From Suilimivivens sp045586385 (GTDB lineage Bacteria > Bacillota > Clostridia > Lachnospirales > Lachnospiraceae), in assembly GCA_045586385.1 (NCBI GenBank), contig JAZNAE010000011.1, positions 124,001 to 188,000 of the forward strand: a DNA stretch of 64,000 bases, written 5' to 3'. Below the pieces are notes generated by a model, which did not search any database, was not told the DNA's origin, and worked only from the letters and a program-made list of their open reading frames with translations. A program made the translations under genes and the position numbers. Shown piece by piece: positions 45,827 through 54,278 of the stretch (position 1 is the first letter of the stretch; each line of letters starts with the position of its first letter).

Positions 45827-47359
45827 ATGTTAAGGAAACAACCCCCTCTTTTTATTTTTGAAATGGCAAATAACCATCAAGGAAGTGTAAACCATGGCAA
45901 GCGCATTATAAGCGAGATTAGGGAAGTGTGTAATGGTTTTCCTGAGTTTGAGTATGCTTTTAAGTTTCAGTATAGGGACTTAGACACATTTATTCATCCT
46001 GATTTTCAGAATCGTGTGGATATAAAAAATGTAAAGAGATTTCAAGAGACTAAATTAAACCGTGAGCAGTTTGAAGAGTTACTTGATTATGCTAGACAAA
46101 ATAATTTTAAAGCAATATGCACTCCATTTGATGAGGTGTCTGTGGATGTTATTGCAAATCAAAAGTATGATTACATTAAGATAGCAAGCTGTTCGTTTAC
46201 AGATTGGCCATTACTTGAAAAAATTGCAGAAAAGAATATGCCTGTTATAGCATCCGGAGCAGGAAGTAGCGTTGAGGATTTGCATAATGTGGTTAATTTT
46301 TTTGTAAACAGAAATATTAATTTCTCACTTATGCATTGTGTTGCGGAGTATCCGACTTGTAATGAGCATTTGCAAATGAATCAAGTAGACTATTATAAAC
46401 AGATGTTTCCTAATGTTAGAATCGGTTTTTCTACACATGAGGATCCAGACAATGTACTGCCAATTAGAATAGCGGTGGCAAAAGGTGCAGAAATTTTTGA
46501 GAAGCACGTCGGTGTTGCTACAAAAGATATCGTGTTGAATGGTTATTCGGCTAATCCGGAGCAAGTGAAGAAATGGCTTAGTGCAGCAAGAGAAACATTT
46601 CTAGCATGTGGGACCATAAACGCAAGATATTTATCAACAGAGAAAGAGCAGACGGATTTGGCAGCACTAAAAAGAGGGGTGTTTGCAAAAAAAAGAATTG
46701 ATAATGGAGTGGCGATAGATACAACCAACATATATTTAGCGTTTCCATGTGTGCCGGGGCAATTAGTAGCAAGTGATTTATCAAAATACAACATGATTCA
46801 ATTAATGAATGGACCATTAGATGAAAATATGCCTATTATGCAAGAGGACGTAGTAATTAACAATATTTCGAGCAGTGTGCTTGGAATTGTAAAAAAAATA
46901 ATCGAAATAATGAAATATAGCAATGTTGTGGTACCGATAGGAAGTTGTTGTGAAATATCACATCACTACGGAGTTGATAAATTTTACGAGACGGGTGTTG
47001 CCATGATAGATTGTGTTAATCGCGAATATTGTAAAAAAATATTGGTTGTATTGCCGGGGCAATCTCATCCTGAACACTATCATGTAAAAAAAGAAGAGAC
47101 GTTTGTAATTTTAAGCGGAGAACTTTCTATCATAATTAATGGGAAACTGCATGTTTTAAATAAAGGTGATGTAATGACCATTGATAGGAATGCTAAACAC
47201 AGTTTTTCTTCAGTGACAGGGTGCATTTTTGAAGAAATATCTACTACCCATTATTTGAATGACTCTTATTATGCGGAGGAATACCAATTTACAAATCCAA
47301 GAAAAACAAAAATACATTTTACAAAGGAAATGATGGCAGAAATAAATGGAAATGAGTAA
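45827..47359 (+). CDS. NeuB-like aldolase fused to SAF and cupin domains
   Basis: A 510-residue three-part protein. Residues about 1-280 form a NeuB/sialic-acid-synthase TIM barrel (FEMANNHQGS with Glu12 and His17, FKFQYRDLD, ICTPFDE, YIKIASCS, IFEKHVG). About 285-355 is an SAF/antifreeze-like domain (LKRGVFAKKRIDNGVAI). About 370-490 is a cupin with metal motif HPEHYHVKKEETF near residue 415-427 and GELSIIINGKLHVLNKGD. NeuB enzymes condense PEP with an aldose to make ulosonic acids. The usual LDK-PDH stretch is altered (VATKDIVLNGYS), so the substrate probably differs. RBS AAGGAG is six bases from the ATG. Confidence 0.82.
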   Translation: MLRKQPPLFIFEMANNHQGSVNHGKRIISEIREVCNGFPEFEYAFKFQYRDLDTFIHPDFQNRVDIKNVKRFQETKLNREQFEELLDYARQNNFKAICTPFDEVSVDVIANQKYDYIKIASCSFTDWPLLEKIAEKNMPVIASGAGSSVEDLHNVVNFFVNRNINFSLMHCVAEYPTCNEHLQMNQVDYYKQMFPNVRIGFSTHEDPDNVLPIRIAVAKGAEIFEKHVGVATKDIVLNGYSANPEQVKKWLSAARETFLACGTINARYLSTEKEQTDLAALKRGVFAKKRIDNGVAIDTTNIYLAFPCVPGQLVASDLSKYNMIQLMNGPLDENMPIMQEDVVINNISSSVLGIVKKIIEIMKYSNVVVPIGSCCEISHHYGVDKFYETGVAMIDCVNREYCKKILVVLPGQSHPEHYHVKKEETFVILSGELSIIINGKLHVLNKGDVMTIDRNAKHSFSSVTGCIFEEISTTHYLNDSYYAEEYQFTNPRKTKIHFTKEMMAEINGNE

Positions 47360-48008
47360 AAAACAATATAAATTAGTTATTTTTGATTTGGATGGCACGT
47401 TGCTGGATACATCTGAAGGAATATTAAAGTCCGCAAAATACACAATTGCACAACTGGGTTATCCTGAACCATCCAAAGAACTTTTATATTCTTTTATAGG
47501 GCCACGTATTCAAGATTCTTTTCAAAAGAGTTATGGATTACAGGGAGAAACGCTTGCCATAGCATCCGACATGTTTCGTAATCAATATAAACAAGGGGAT
47601 GTATTATTGGCAAAGCCATATCACGGGGTTTATGAAGTTCTTACTAATTTAAGACAGCGCGGCATGCATATTGCAGTAGCAACAAATAAACGCCAGGATT
47701 TTGCAGATGAGTTAATAGAAAAATATGAATTAAGTGAGTATATTGATATTGTATACGGCACGGACATGAAGGGAAAACTTTGTAAGAATGATTTGATTTA
47801 TAGATGTATAAATCATTTTCCAGATAGTAAGATAAATGATACTATAATGGTAGGTGACAGTTCATATGATGCTATAGCTGCACAAGAAGTTGGAGTTGAT
47901 TTCATAGGAGTAAGATATGGGTTTGATTTTAAGGAGGTGGACGATGTTAATAGATGGAAAAATGTAGGAAGTGTAAATACAGTGTTAGATATATTATTAT
48001 TATGTTAA
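47346..48008 (+). CDS. HAD-family phosphatase (phosphoglycolate phosphatase-like)
   Basis: A 220-residue HAD hydrolase. VIFDLDGTLLDT (Asp14 nucleophile, Asp16) is motif I, VATNKR (about 104-109) motif II, and MVGDSSYDAIAA (about 174-185) motif IV; the helical cap lies between. It overlaps the aldolase gene by 14 bases, so it could dephosphorylate the aldolase product, as KdsC or NeuB-pathway phosphatases do. This is context inference; HAD specificity cannot be read directly. The start may be 47346 or 47352. Confidence 0.85.
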   Translation: MEMSKKQYKLVIFDLDGTLLDTSEGILKSAKYTIAQLGYPEPSKELLYSFIGPRIQDSFQKSYGLQGETLAIASDMFRNQYKQGDVLLAKPYHGVYEVLTNLRQRGMHIAVATNKRQDFADELIEKYELSEYIDIVYGTDMKGKLCKNDLIYRCINHFPDSKINDTIMVGDSSYDAIAAQEVGVDFIGVRYGFDFKEVDDVNRWKNVGSVNTVLDILLLC

Positions 48009-48079
48009 AGAAGAACATAAACATATATGAGAATTAGATAGAAAAATGCAAAAAGATAAAAGAAATAGGAGAAGAAAGA

Positions 48080-49156
48080 ATGAGTTCACAATTAAATGAA
48101 AAGGAAATGGCTGGAAGAAATTATTTAAAGGAAAAGAAACCATACGTTTATGAAAAGGTTTCAAAATTTACGGAAAAGTATAATCGTGGAGAGAGTATTG
48201 CAATTATTCAGCTCCAATATAAATATATGTGTAATATGGTATGTGAACATTGTTCTATTGAAGCATATCAGCATAATTCTGCCGGAAAAAGAAGTTTAAC
48301 CCCTAAGGATGTAGCAAATTTATCAAAACAAGCAGACGAGATGGGATTGGCAAGATTTGTGATTTCAGGTGGGGAGCCAACCACTTTTCCAGATTTGGAC
48401 GAGTTAGTTGCAGCAATTGATCCAGAAAAATTTTATATTAATAGTGATTCTAATGGATATTTGCTTGCAGAAAAAGCAGAACATATGAAAAAAATAGGTA
48501 TTGATCGTATTCAATTAAGCATCGATAGTTTAAATCCTGAAGAACATGATGAATTTAGAAGAAAACCAGGTGCATGGAAAAGAGCAATGGAGGGGATAGA
48601 CGAATGCCAACGTATTGGCTTACCGCTATACATACAGACTGTTGTTACAAAACAACGTTTACACTCAGAAGAATTTATTCAGTTCTTGGAATATTTTAAT
48701 AAACGTGGACTTAATGTATTTATATCTTTTGCGAAACCGGTTGGTGCATATGCTGGACATTTTGAAAGTATGATTGATGAGAAGGACTTAGCATATGAGC
48801 GTGAATTAGAAAAAAAATATAATCTGTGTACACATTTAACACCAGGATATGGTATCGATATGGGGTGTATTGGTGTGAAGGGGTTTGTCTCTGTAACTCA
48901 GTATGGTGATGTTCAACCCTGTCCATATTTTCACTGTTCAATAGGTAATATTTTTAATAAGCCACTTAAAGAAATTATTAAGACAGGAATGGAAATAAAG
49001 TATTTTGGTGAGCATGTTGACACATGCCTATTGGCTGCGGATTTACCATGGGTAAAAAAATATGTCGCAGAGAAGATATATGGGAAACCTGTGCCAGTTC
49101 CATATAATCAAGTGTTTTCAGAGGAAGATGTAACAAAAAAACCATATTGGAAATAG
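48080..49156 (+). CDS. Radical SAM enzyme of the CDP-sugar block
   Basis: A 358-residue radical SAM protein. CNMVCEHC (about 51-58) binds the [4Fe-4S] cluster and FVISGGEPTTFPD (about 92-104) is the SAM motif. The C-terminal region has cysteines in GCIGVKGF, VQPCPYFHCSIGN and DTCLLAAD, suggesting a second cluster. AGGAGAAG precedes the ATG. It sits between a HAD phosphatase and an SDR, so it may carry out a radical rearrangement, dehydration or epimerisation of the sugar (inference). It is clearly a different subtype from those at 14785 and 36232. Confidence 0.83.
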   Translation: MSSQLNEKEMAGRNYLKEKKPYVYEKVSKFTEKYNRGESIAIIQLQYKYMCNMVCEHCSIEAYQHNSAGKRSLTPKDVANLSKQADEMGLARFVISGGEPTTFPDLDELVAAIDPEKFYINSDSNGYLLAEKAEHMKKIGIDRIQLSIDSLNPEEHDEFRRKPGAWKRAMEGIDECQRIGLPLYIQTVVTKQRLHSEEFIQFLEYFNKRGLNVFISFAKPVGAYAGHFESMIDEKDLAYERELEKKYNLCTHLTPGYGIDMGCIGVKGFVSVTQYGDVQPCPYFHCSIGNIFNKPLKEIIKTGMEIKYFGEHVDTCLLAADLPWVKKYVAEKIYGKPVPVPYNQVFSEEDVTKKPYWK

Positions 49157-49218
49157 TAACGAAAAGTTATTTTGAGAATGTGCAAATATTGTAAAATAGA
49201 AAGAGAGAAAGGTGACAG

Positions 49219-50175
49219 GTGAAAAGAGTATTAGTGACTGGAGGGACTGGTGTAACAGGAGTCGCCTTAATAAGATATTTGTTAGATCACAATGTTGAGG
49301 TTGTTGCACTAATAAGAAAGGAAACATCGAGAATTAAGTATTTGCCTAAAGATGATCGGCTTCATATTATTTTCTCAAATATGGATGAATATGTGTTCTT
49401 ACATAAAGAATTGCAGGATTTTTTTCCTATAGATGTATTTTTTCATCTTGCATGGGATGGCTCTACAATAGTTGATAAAATAGGAAGCAGAGACAATATG
49501 CCACTTCAAGCAATGAATATAGTCTATGCAGTAAATGCTGTAGAACTTTGCAATGCTATTAAATGCCCGCGTTTTGTGATGACGGGATCTCAGGCAGAAT
49601 TTGGAAAAATTGATACAATTTTGAATGAAGATATAATTTCAGTACCTAATAATGGATATGGTAGCGCTAAATTATGTGCTGAAACAATGACTAGAATCAT
49701 GTGCAAAAACTATGGAATTAAACATGTTTTTGCACGATTATTTAGTGTATACGGTCCTTACGATGGCACGAATAGTTTAATTTATACAAGTGTTTTAAAA
49801 TTGCTATCAGGAGAACGTCCTAAATATACTAAGGGAGAACAACAGTGGGACTTTTTGTATTCATATGATGCTGCTAAAGCATTGACTCTTTTGGCAGAAA
49901 AGGGACGAGACGGACATATGTATTGCGTAGCGAGCGGTAAAAGTCACAAATTACAAGAATATATAAAGATAATACATAACGTTTGTAATTCCAGCATAGA
50001 ACCAGTATTTGGAGAGATTCCTTATGGGAAAAATCAAGTCATGTATTTGAGTGCTGACATAAGTAAGTTGAAAAATGATACGGGTTTCGAAACAGAATAT
50101 TCGTTTGAACAAGGGATTGAGAATATAAAAAAATGGTGTATAGAAACAGAAGAAGTATATGAGGACTTAATATAA
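49219..50175 (+). CDS. NAD-dependent epimerase/dehydratase (extended SDR)
   Basis: A 318-residue Rossmann enzyme. RVLVTGGTGVTGVALIRYL (residues 3-21) binds NAD(P), TGSQAEFG holds the Ser/Thr region, and YGSAK (Tyr147, Lys151) is the catalytic pair. FSVYGPYDG and QWDFLYSYDAAKAL are typical of NDP-sugar SDRs. In CDP-dideoxysugar pathways such an enzyme reduces the 4-keto group (abequose/paratose synthases) or, with YerE, the side-chain ketone (YerF). Either fits. Start is GTG with AAGGTGA upstream; the Rossmann motif begins at residue 3, so no later start is possible. Confidence 0.88.
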   Translation: MKRVLVTGGTGVTGVALIRYLLDHNVEVVALIRKETSRIKYLPKDDRLHIIFSNMDEYVFLHKELQDFFPIDVFFHLAWDGSTIVDKIGSRDNMPLQAMNIVYAVNAVELCNAIKCPRFVMTGSQAEFGKIDTILNEDIISVPNNGYGSAKLCAETMTRIMCKNYGIKHVFARLFSVYGPYDGTNSLIYTSVLKLLSGERPKYTKGEQQWDFLYSYDAAKALTLLAEKGRDGHMYCVASGKSHKLQEYIKIIHNVCNSSIEPVFGEIPYGKNQVMYLSADISKLKNDTGFETEYSFEQGIENIKKWCIETEEVYEDLI

Positions 50176-50670
50176 ATGGAATTAAAACAGCAACTTGCCA
50201 CTATAGAGGCGTGTATAGAAAATCCCTGCGAAGGATTGCCGGAAGAAATATTCCAATTCGCATCTTCAATTGTTCCAATGGTAAATGTGGATTTGTTAAT
50301 TCGAGATGCGAAAGGGAGAATTTTGCTGGCAAGAAGAGAGGATAAATTTGATGGTGCTGTTTGGCATATACCGGGTGGAATAGTACGGTTTCAAGAAACA
50401 CTTAGACATCGGATAGAGCAAGTGGCAATTAGGGAAATAGGACAAGCAGTCACTACAAGTGGAGTACCAGTCGCGATAAATGAAATTTTTTCAGAACATA
50501 GAGAACGAGGTCATTTCATCTCATTTTTGTATGAATGCGTTTTGACACAAAAACTCAATTTACCTGAAAAGGAGAACTGGGAAAACGGAGATTTAAAATG
50601 GTTTGATACATGTCCAGAGGATTTTATATTTTGTCAAAAGAGAGTATACCATAAGTATTTTAGCAAATAG
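50176..50670 (+). CDS. Nudix hydrolase, GDP-mannose mannosyl hydrolase-like
   Basis: A 164-residue Nudix protein. The Nudix region is GGIVRFQETLRHRIEQVAIREIG (about 67-89; key residues Gly68, Glu74 and the final EIG). It lacks the REUxEE core of ordinary Nudix enzymes. The same loss is typical of GDP-mannose mannosyl hydrolase (Gmm), which cleaves NDP-sugars by substitution at C1. WHIPGG and NEIFSEHRERGHFISFLYE also match that type. It begins one base after the SDR stop. It could hydrolyse CDP- or GDP-sugars to release a free sugar or edit pools. Confidence 0.82.
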   Translation: MELKQQLATIEACIENPCEGLPEEIFQFASSIVPMVNVDLLIRDAKGRILLARREDKFDGAVWHIPGGIVRFQETLRHRIEQVAIREIGQAVTTSGVPVAINEIFSEHRERGHFISFLYECVLTQKLNLPEKENWENGDLKWFDTCPEDFIFCQKRVYHKYFSK

Positions 50671-50682
50671 GAAGTGCTTGAT

Positions 50683-51855
50683 ATGAATTGTGAAGGAAAA
50701 ACAAATGTTAATAATAAAAATTGTAAATGCTGTGGCACATATGTAGAAGGTTTACCGTGTTTGTCATATAAAAATATGCCGGGAAGAGCACAAAATTTTC
50801 CAAATAATAAAGAACTTAAATTTGATATAGGAATTGATGTAGATATATATCAATGCCCTTCTTGTGGATTAATCCAATTATTTTCAAAGCCGGTTGATTA
50901 TTATAAGGATGTAATTCGAGCAATTAGTGTATCAGATGATATGAAGATGTTCCGAAAGGAATATTTTAATGAGTTTATTGTGAATTGTGGTTTGCAAGGG
51001 AAAAGAGTGATAGAAATTGGCGCCGGATGTGGAGAGTATATGGAGCTTTTGTTGGCTGAGGATGTACAGGTGTATGGACTTGAACATTTACAGGCATCAG
51101 TGGAAAGTGCACAAAAAAAAGGCTTAACAGTATATCAAGGATTTGTTGAAGATTCAAAGACAGAGATACAAGGAAGTCCTTATGATGGCTTTTTGATAAT
51201 GAATTTTCTTGAACATGTGCCGAATCCTAAAGAATTCTTAAGGGGAATTGCAGCTAATATTAAAGACGAGGCATATGGATTAATTGAAGTGCCTAATGGT
51301 GATTATATAATACAAAATCAAATATTTTCAGAGTTTATGTTAGATCACTTATGTTACTTTACGCAAGAGAGTCTGAAAAATATATTAAATATATGTGGAT
51401 TTGAAGTTATAGAATGCAAAGTGATTTGGAATGATTATATAATTTCAGCTGTTGTAAAAAAGAGAAACAAATTTGACGCAACTATATTCGAAAAAAAGAA
51501 AAATAAATTTATTTGCTCAATAAATACATATATAGAAAAAATGAAAAAGAAAGGAAAGAAAGTTGCTGTTTGGGGGGCGGGGCATCAAGCACTGGCAATA
51601 ATAGCATTAGCAAACTTACAGGGAAAAATAGAATGTGTATTTGATTCTGCTAGTTTCAAGCAAAATAGATATACACCTGCAACACATATACCGATATATG
51701 CGCCGGATAAAATTAACGAATTGGGAATAGAAGCTATACTTATTATTGCTGGTTCTTATTCAGAAGAGGTTTATAATTTGATAAGAGAGGTATATAAGGA
51801 TGTTGATGCGATAACTTTAAAGTCTTTAGAGGAAGAATACCATGAAGAAAATTAG
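50683..51855 (+). CDS. NDP-hexose C-methyltransferase-like (TylCIII type)
   Basis: A 390-residue three-domain protein. An N-terminal zinc-binding domain has C14, C16/C17 and C58-C61 (CKCCG, CPSCG). The SAM domain follows with RVIEIGAGCGEYMELL (about 109-124) and FLEHVPNPKEFL. The C-terminal domain (about 283-380) has VAVWGAGHQALAI and VFDSASFKQNRYTPA, matching the C-methyltransferase tail. This order is that of sugar 3-C-methyltransferases such as TylCIII, which methylate next to a keto group. ATG 50683 has AGGAAG 8 bases upstream; a GTG at 50674 is within that site. It overlaps the next gene by 14 bases. Confidence 0.85.
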   Translation: MNCEGKTNVNNKNCKCCGTYVEGLPCLSYKNMPGRAQNFPNNKELKFDIGIDVDIYQCPSCGLIQLFSKPVDYYKDVIRAISVSDDMKMFRKEYFNEFIVNCGLQGKRVIEIGAGCGEYMELLLAEDVQVYGLEHLQASVESAQKKGLTVYQGFVEDSKTEIQGSPYDGFLIMNFLEHVPNPKEFLRGIAANIKDEAYGLIEVPNGDYIIQNQIFSEFMLDHLCYFTQESLKNILNICGFEVIECKVIWNDYIISAVVKKRNKFDATIFEKKKNKFICSINTYIEKMKKKGKKVAVWGAGHQALAIIALANLQGKIECVFDSASFKQNRYTPATHIPIYAPDKINELGIEAILIIAGSYSEEVYNLIREVYKDVDAITLKSLEEEYHEEN

Positions 51856-52780
51856 CATATTAATTCCGTGTTACAATGAAGTAGAAAATGTAGAAAAAGT
51901 ATATCAAGAAGTTATATCAGTGATTAGTCAGATTAACAATTACAAGTGGGAGATAGTTTTTGCAGATAATTGTTCAACAGATGGAACAGATGATGCATTG
52001 AGGACTTTAGCTAAAAAAAGTCATATAGTCAAAGTTATTTTAAATCAGGCTAATTATGGACCGTATCGTTCTAGTGCGAATGGGATGTTTCAAATACATG
52101 CAGATGCAATTATTCCGTTGGCATGTGATTTAGAAGATCCGCCACAACTAATTCCAATATTTTTAGAGGAGTGGGAAAAAGGACATAAAGTTATCCTAGC
52201 GCAATATGTGTCTAGAAAAGAGAATGCTCTTATTCATGCATGTAGAGCGATGTATTATTCTTTTTTGCAGAAAATTTCAGATACAAGGCAGATAAAAAAT
52301 GTGACGGGCTATGGATTGTTTGATAAAAGTGTTGTAGATACTTTGAAAAGTTTAAATGAATACGAGCCGAGACCAAGGTATTTGGTCTCGGAATTAGGTT
52401 ATTCGATAAAACTTATTTCATTTAATAAGCCTAAACGAGAAAAAGGTAAATCTTCATATTCTATTGTAAAGTATTATAGAGAAGCCATAGACTCTCTGAT
52501 AGCTAATTCCAAGGTACCACTTCATATTGCAAGTTTTTTGGGATTTGTGCTTGCAATAATTTGCCTGATTGTTGCAATATTTTATTTTGGATACAAGTTG
52601 ATGTTTTGGGATTCTTTTGAGATGGGAATAGCTCCGTTAGTTATTGGCATTTTTTTTCTGGGAGCAGTACAATTATTCTTTGTTGGAATTATTGGTGAAT
52701 ATCTTGGAGAAGTATTAAAACGAGTGACGAAGAGGCCATATGTTATTGAAAGGGAAAAAATTAATTTTGACGATGAGTGA
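51842..52780 (+). CDS. GtrB-like polyprenyl-phosphate glycosyltransferase
   Basis: A 312-residue GT2 enzyme with two C-terminal spans (about 229-255 and 264-290). ISILIPCYNEVENVEKVYQE, IVFADNCSTDGTDD and IPLACDLEDPPQLI (about 92-105) are the GtrB/ArnC signatures. It would load a sugar onto undecaprenyl phosphate on the cytoplasmic face. The GtrA-like and GtrC-like genes follow at 53863 and 54279, with rfbG in between. GAGGAAG precedes the ATG. Confidence 0.87.
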   Translation: MKKISILIPCYNEVENVEKVYQEVISVISQINNYKWEIVFADNCSTDGTDDALRTLAKKSHIVKVILNQANYGPYRSSANGMFQIHADAIIPLACDLEDPPQLIPIFLEEWEKGHKVILAQYVSRKENALIHACRAMYYSFLQKISDTRQIKNVTGYGLFDKSVVDTLKSLNEYEPRPRYLVSELGYSIKLISFNKPKREKGKSSYSIVKYYREAIDSLIANSKVPLHIASFLGFVLAIICLIVAIFYFGYKLMFWDSFEMGIAPLVIGIFFLGAVQLFFVGIIGEYLGEVLKRVTKRPYVIEREKINFDDE

Positions 52781-52785
52781 GGAAT

Positions 52786-53859
52786 ATGATAGTGACTAAT
52801 TTGTCTTTTTATAATGAAAAAAAGGTTCTGATAACCGGGCATACTGGTTTCAAGGGAAGTTGGATGAGAAAAATGCTTGTTAACGCAGGGGCGAATGTGA
52901 CGGGATATGGGTTAAGTGCACCAACAAATCCAAGCTTATATGACATCTGTAATTTGTCAGAACATATGGAATCGGTGGTTGGCGATATTAGAGATATGGA
53001 ACATTTACAAAAGGTTTTTGATAGAGTGAAGCCGGAGATAGTAATTCATATGGCAGCACAACCAATAGTAAGAGAATCATATATAAATCCTGTTTATACA
53101 TATGACGTTAATGTGATGGGAACAGTAAACCTATTGGAAGCTGTACGGAATACGGATAGTGTGAAATCAGTTATTAATGTAACTACGGATAAGGTATATT
53201 TGAACAAAGAGTGGGAGTGGGGATATAGAGAAAATGAGGAACTAAAAGGATATGATCCATATTCTAATTCAAAATCGTGTTCAGAGTTAGTTACCTATAG
53301 TTATGTAAATTCATATTTTAAAGAAAAAGATATTGCTGTTTCAACAGTAAGAGCGGGAAATGTCATTGGTGGCGGTGATTTTGCTCCAAATAGAATTATA
53401 CCGGACTGTGTTAGGTCGGCATCAAGAGGGGAAGATATTGTTGTAAGAAACCCTTATTCAATTAGACCATATCAGCATGTGATTGAACCTATTTACGCGT
53501 ACTTGTTATTGGCGGAAAAGCAGTATGGCAATATTGGATTAGCAGGCTGTTATAACGTGGGACCGAGTGAAAAAGATTGTTGGACTACAGGAGAACTGGT
53601 ATCTTTATTTTGCAGCCAATGGAATGAAATTATGCAAACAGATATATCATGGAAATGTGTAAGTGATTTAGGTCCGCATGAGGCTAACTATTTAAAACTT
53701 GATTGCTCAAAGATAAAGAATAGCTTGGAGTGGAAACCGCGTTGGGATGTAAAAATTGCCATTCAAAAAATTGTAGAGTGGTATAAGGACTACCTTGATG
53801 GTAATGATGTGTCAGAATGCATGGACAAACAAATAAGTGAATTCTATGAGGCAATATAG
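52786..53859 (+). CDS. rfbG: CDP-glucose 4,6-dehydratase
   Basis: A 357-residue extended SDR that converts CDP-glucose to CDP-4-keto-6-deoxyglucose, the substrate of rfbH. KKVLITGHTGFKGSWM (about 12-27) is the NAD site with the GHTGFKG typical of RfbG, VTTDKVYLNKEW carries the Thr/Asp/Lys dehydratase motif, and YDPYSNSKSCSE gives the YxxxK pair. RAGNVIGGGDFAPNRIIPD is diagnostic. Start choice is unsettled: the ATG at 52786 is only two bases from GAGGA, while a GTG at 52792 is eight bases away. It lies apart from rfbF/rfbH, inside a gtrB-gtrA pair. Confidence 0.94.
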   Translation: MIVTNLSFYNEKKVLITGHTGFKGSWMRKMLVNAGANVTGYGLSAPTNPSLYDICNLSEHMESVVGDIRDMEHLQKVFDRVKPEIVIHMAAQPIVRESYINPVYTYDVNVMGTVNLLEAVRNTDSVKSVINVTTDKVYLNKEWEWGYRENEELKGYDPYSNSKSCSELVTYSYVNSYFKEKDIAVSTVRAGNVIGGGDFAPNRIIPDCVRSASRGEDIVVRNPYSIRPYQHVIEPIYAYLLLAEKQYGNIGLAGCYNVGPSEKDCWTTGELVSLFCSQWNEIMQTDISWKCVSDLGPHEANYLKLDCSKIKNSLEWKPRWDVKIAIQKIVEWYKDYLDGNDVSECMDKQISEFYEAI

Positions 53860-53862
53860 TTA

Positions 53863-54252
53863 ATGGCAGAGAAGATAAAACAATTTATTAAATTTGGCAT
53901 AGTAGGAATATCAAATACATTAATTTCTTATACTGTATATGTTGTGCTAGTAATGATAAATGTAAACTATCTTATTGCAAGTATTATGGGATTTGTTATT
54001 AGTGTACTAAATTCATATTACTGGAATAATAAATATGTTTTTAAAGCGCGTGATGAGGAACAGCGAGAATGGTGGAAGGCTTTACTGAAGACATTTATAT
54101 CTTATGCGGGAACAGGGCTCCTCTTAAGCAATATTTTGTTGGTAGTATGGATTGAGAGTGTTGGTATTCCGGAAATAGTTGCACCGATAATTAATTTATT
54201 AATAACAGTTCCTTTAAATTTTTTTATAAACAAGTTTTGGACATTTAGTTGA
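53863..54252 (+). CDS. GtrA-like flippase family protein
   Basis: A 129-residue protein with four predicted spans. FIKFGIVGISNTLISYTVYVVL (about 7-28), SVLNSYYWNNKYVFKA (about 46-61) and the final NFFINKFWTFS are diagnostic of the GtrA family. It is thought to flip polyprenyl-phosphate sugars. The gene follows rfbG by three bases and belongs with the GtrB-like gene at 51842. The family match is strong; the transported sugar is not known. Confidence 0.92.
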   Translation: MAEKIKQFIKFGIVGISNTLISYTVYVVLVMINVNYLIASIMGFVISVLNSYYWNNKYVFKARDEEQREWWKALLKTFISYAGTGLLLSNILLVVWIESVGIPEIVAPIINLLITVPLNFFINKFWTFS

Positions 54253-54278
54253 TACTTTCGATGTACTAAGGAGTAATA

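Noticed and set aside
49157..49218. Small hairpin TAAC-GAAAA-GTTA followed by TTTT before the SDR gene
   Set aside because: Four base pairs are too few for an intrinsic terminator; the genes on both sides read as one operon.
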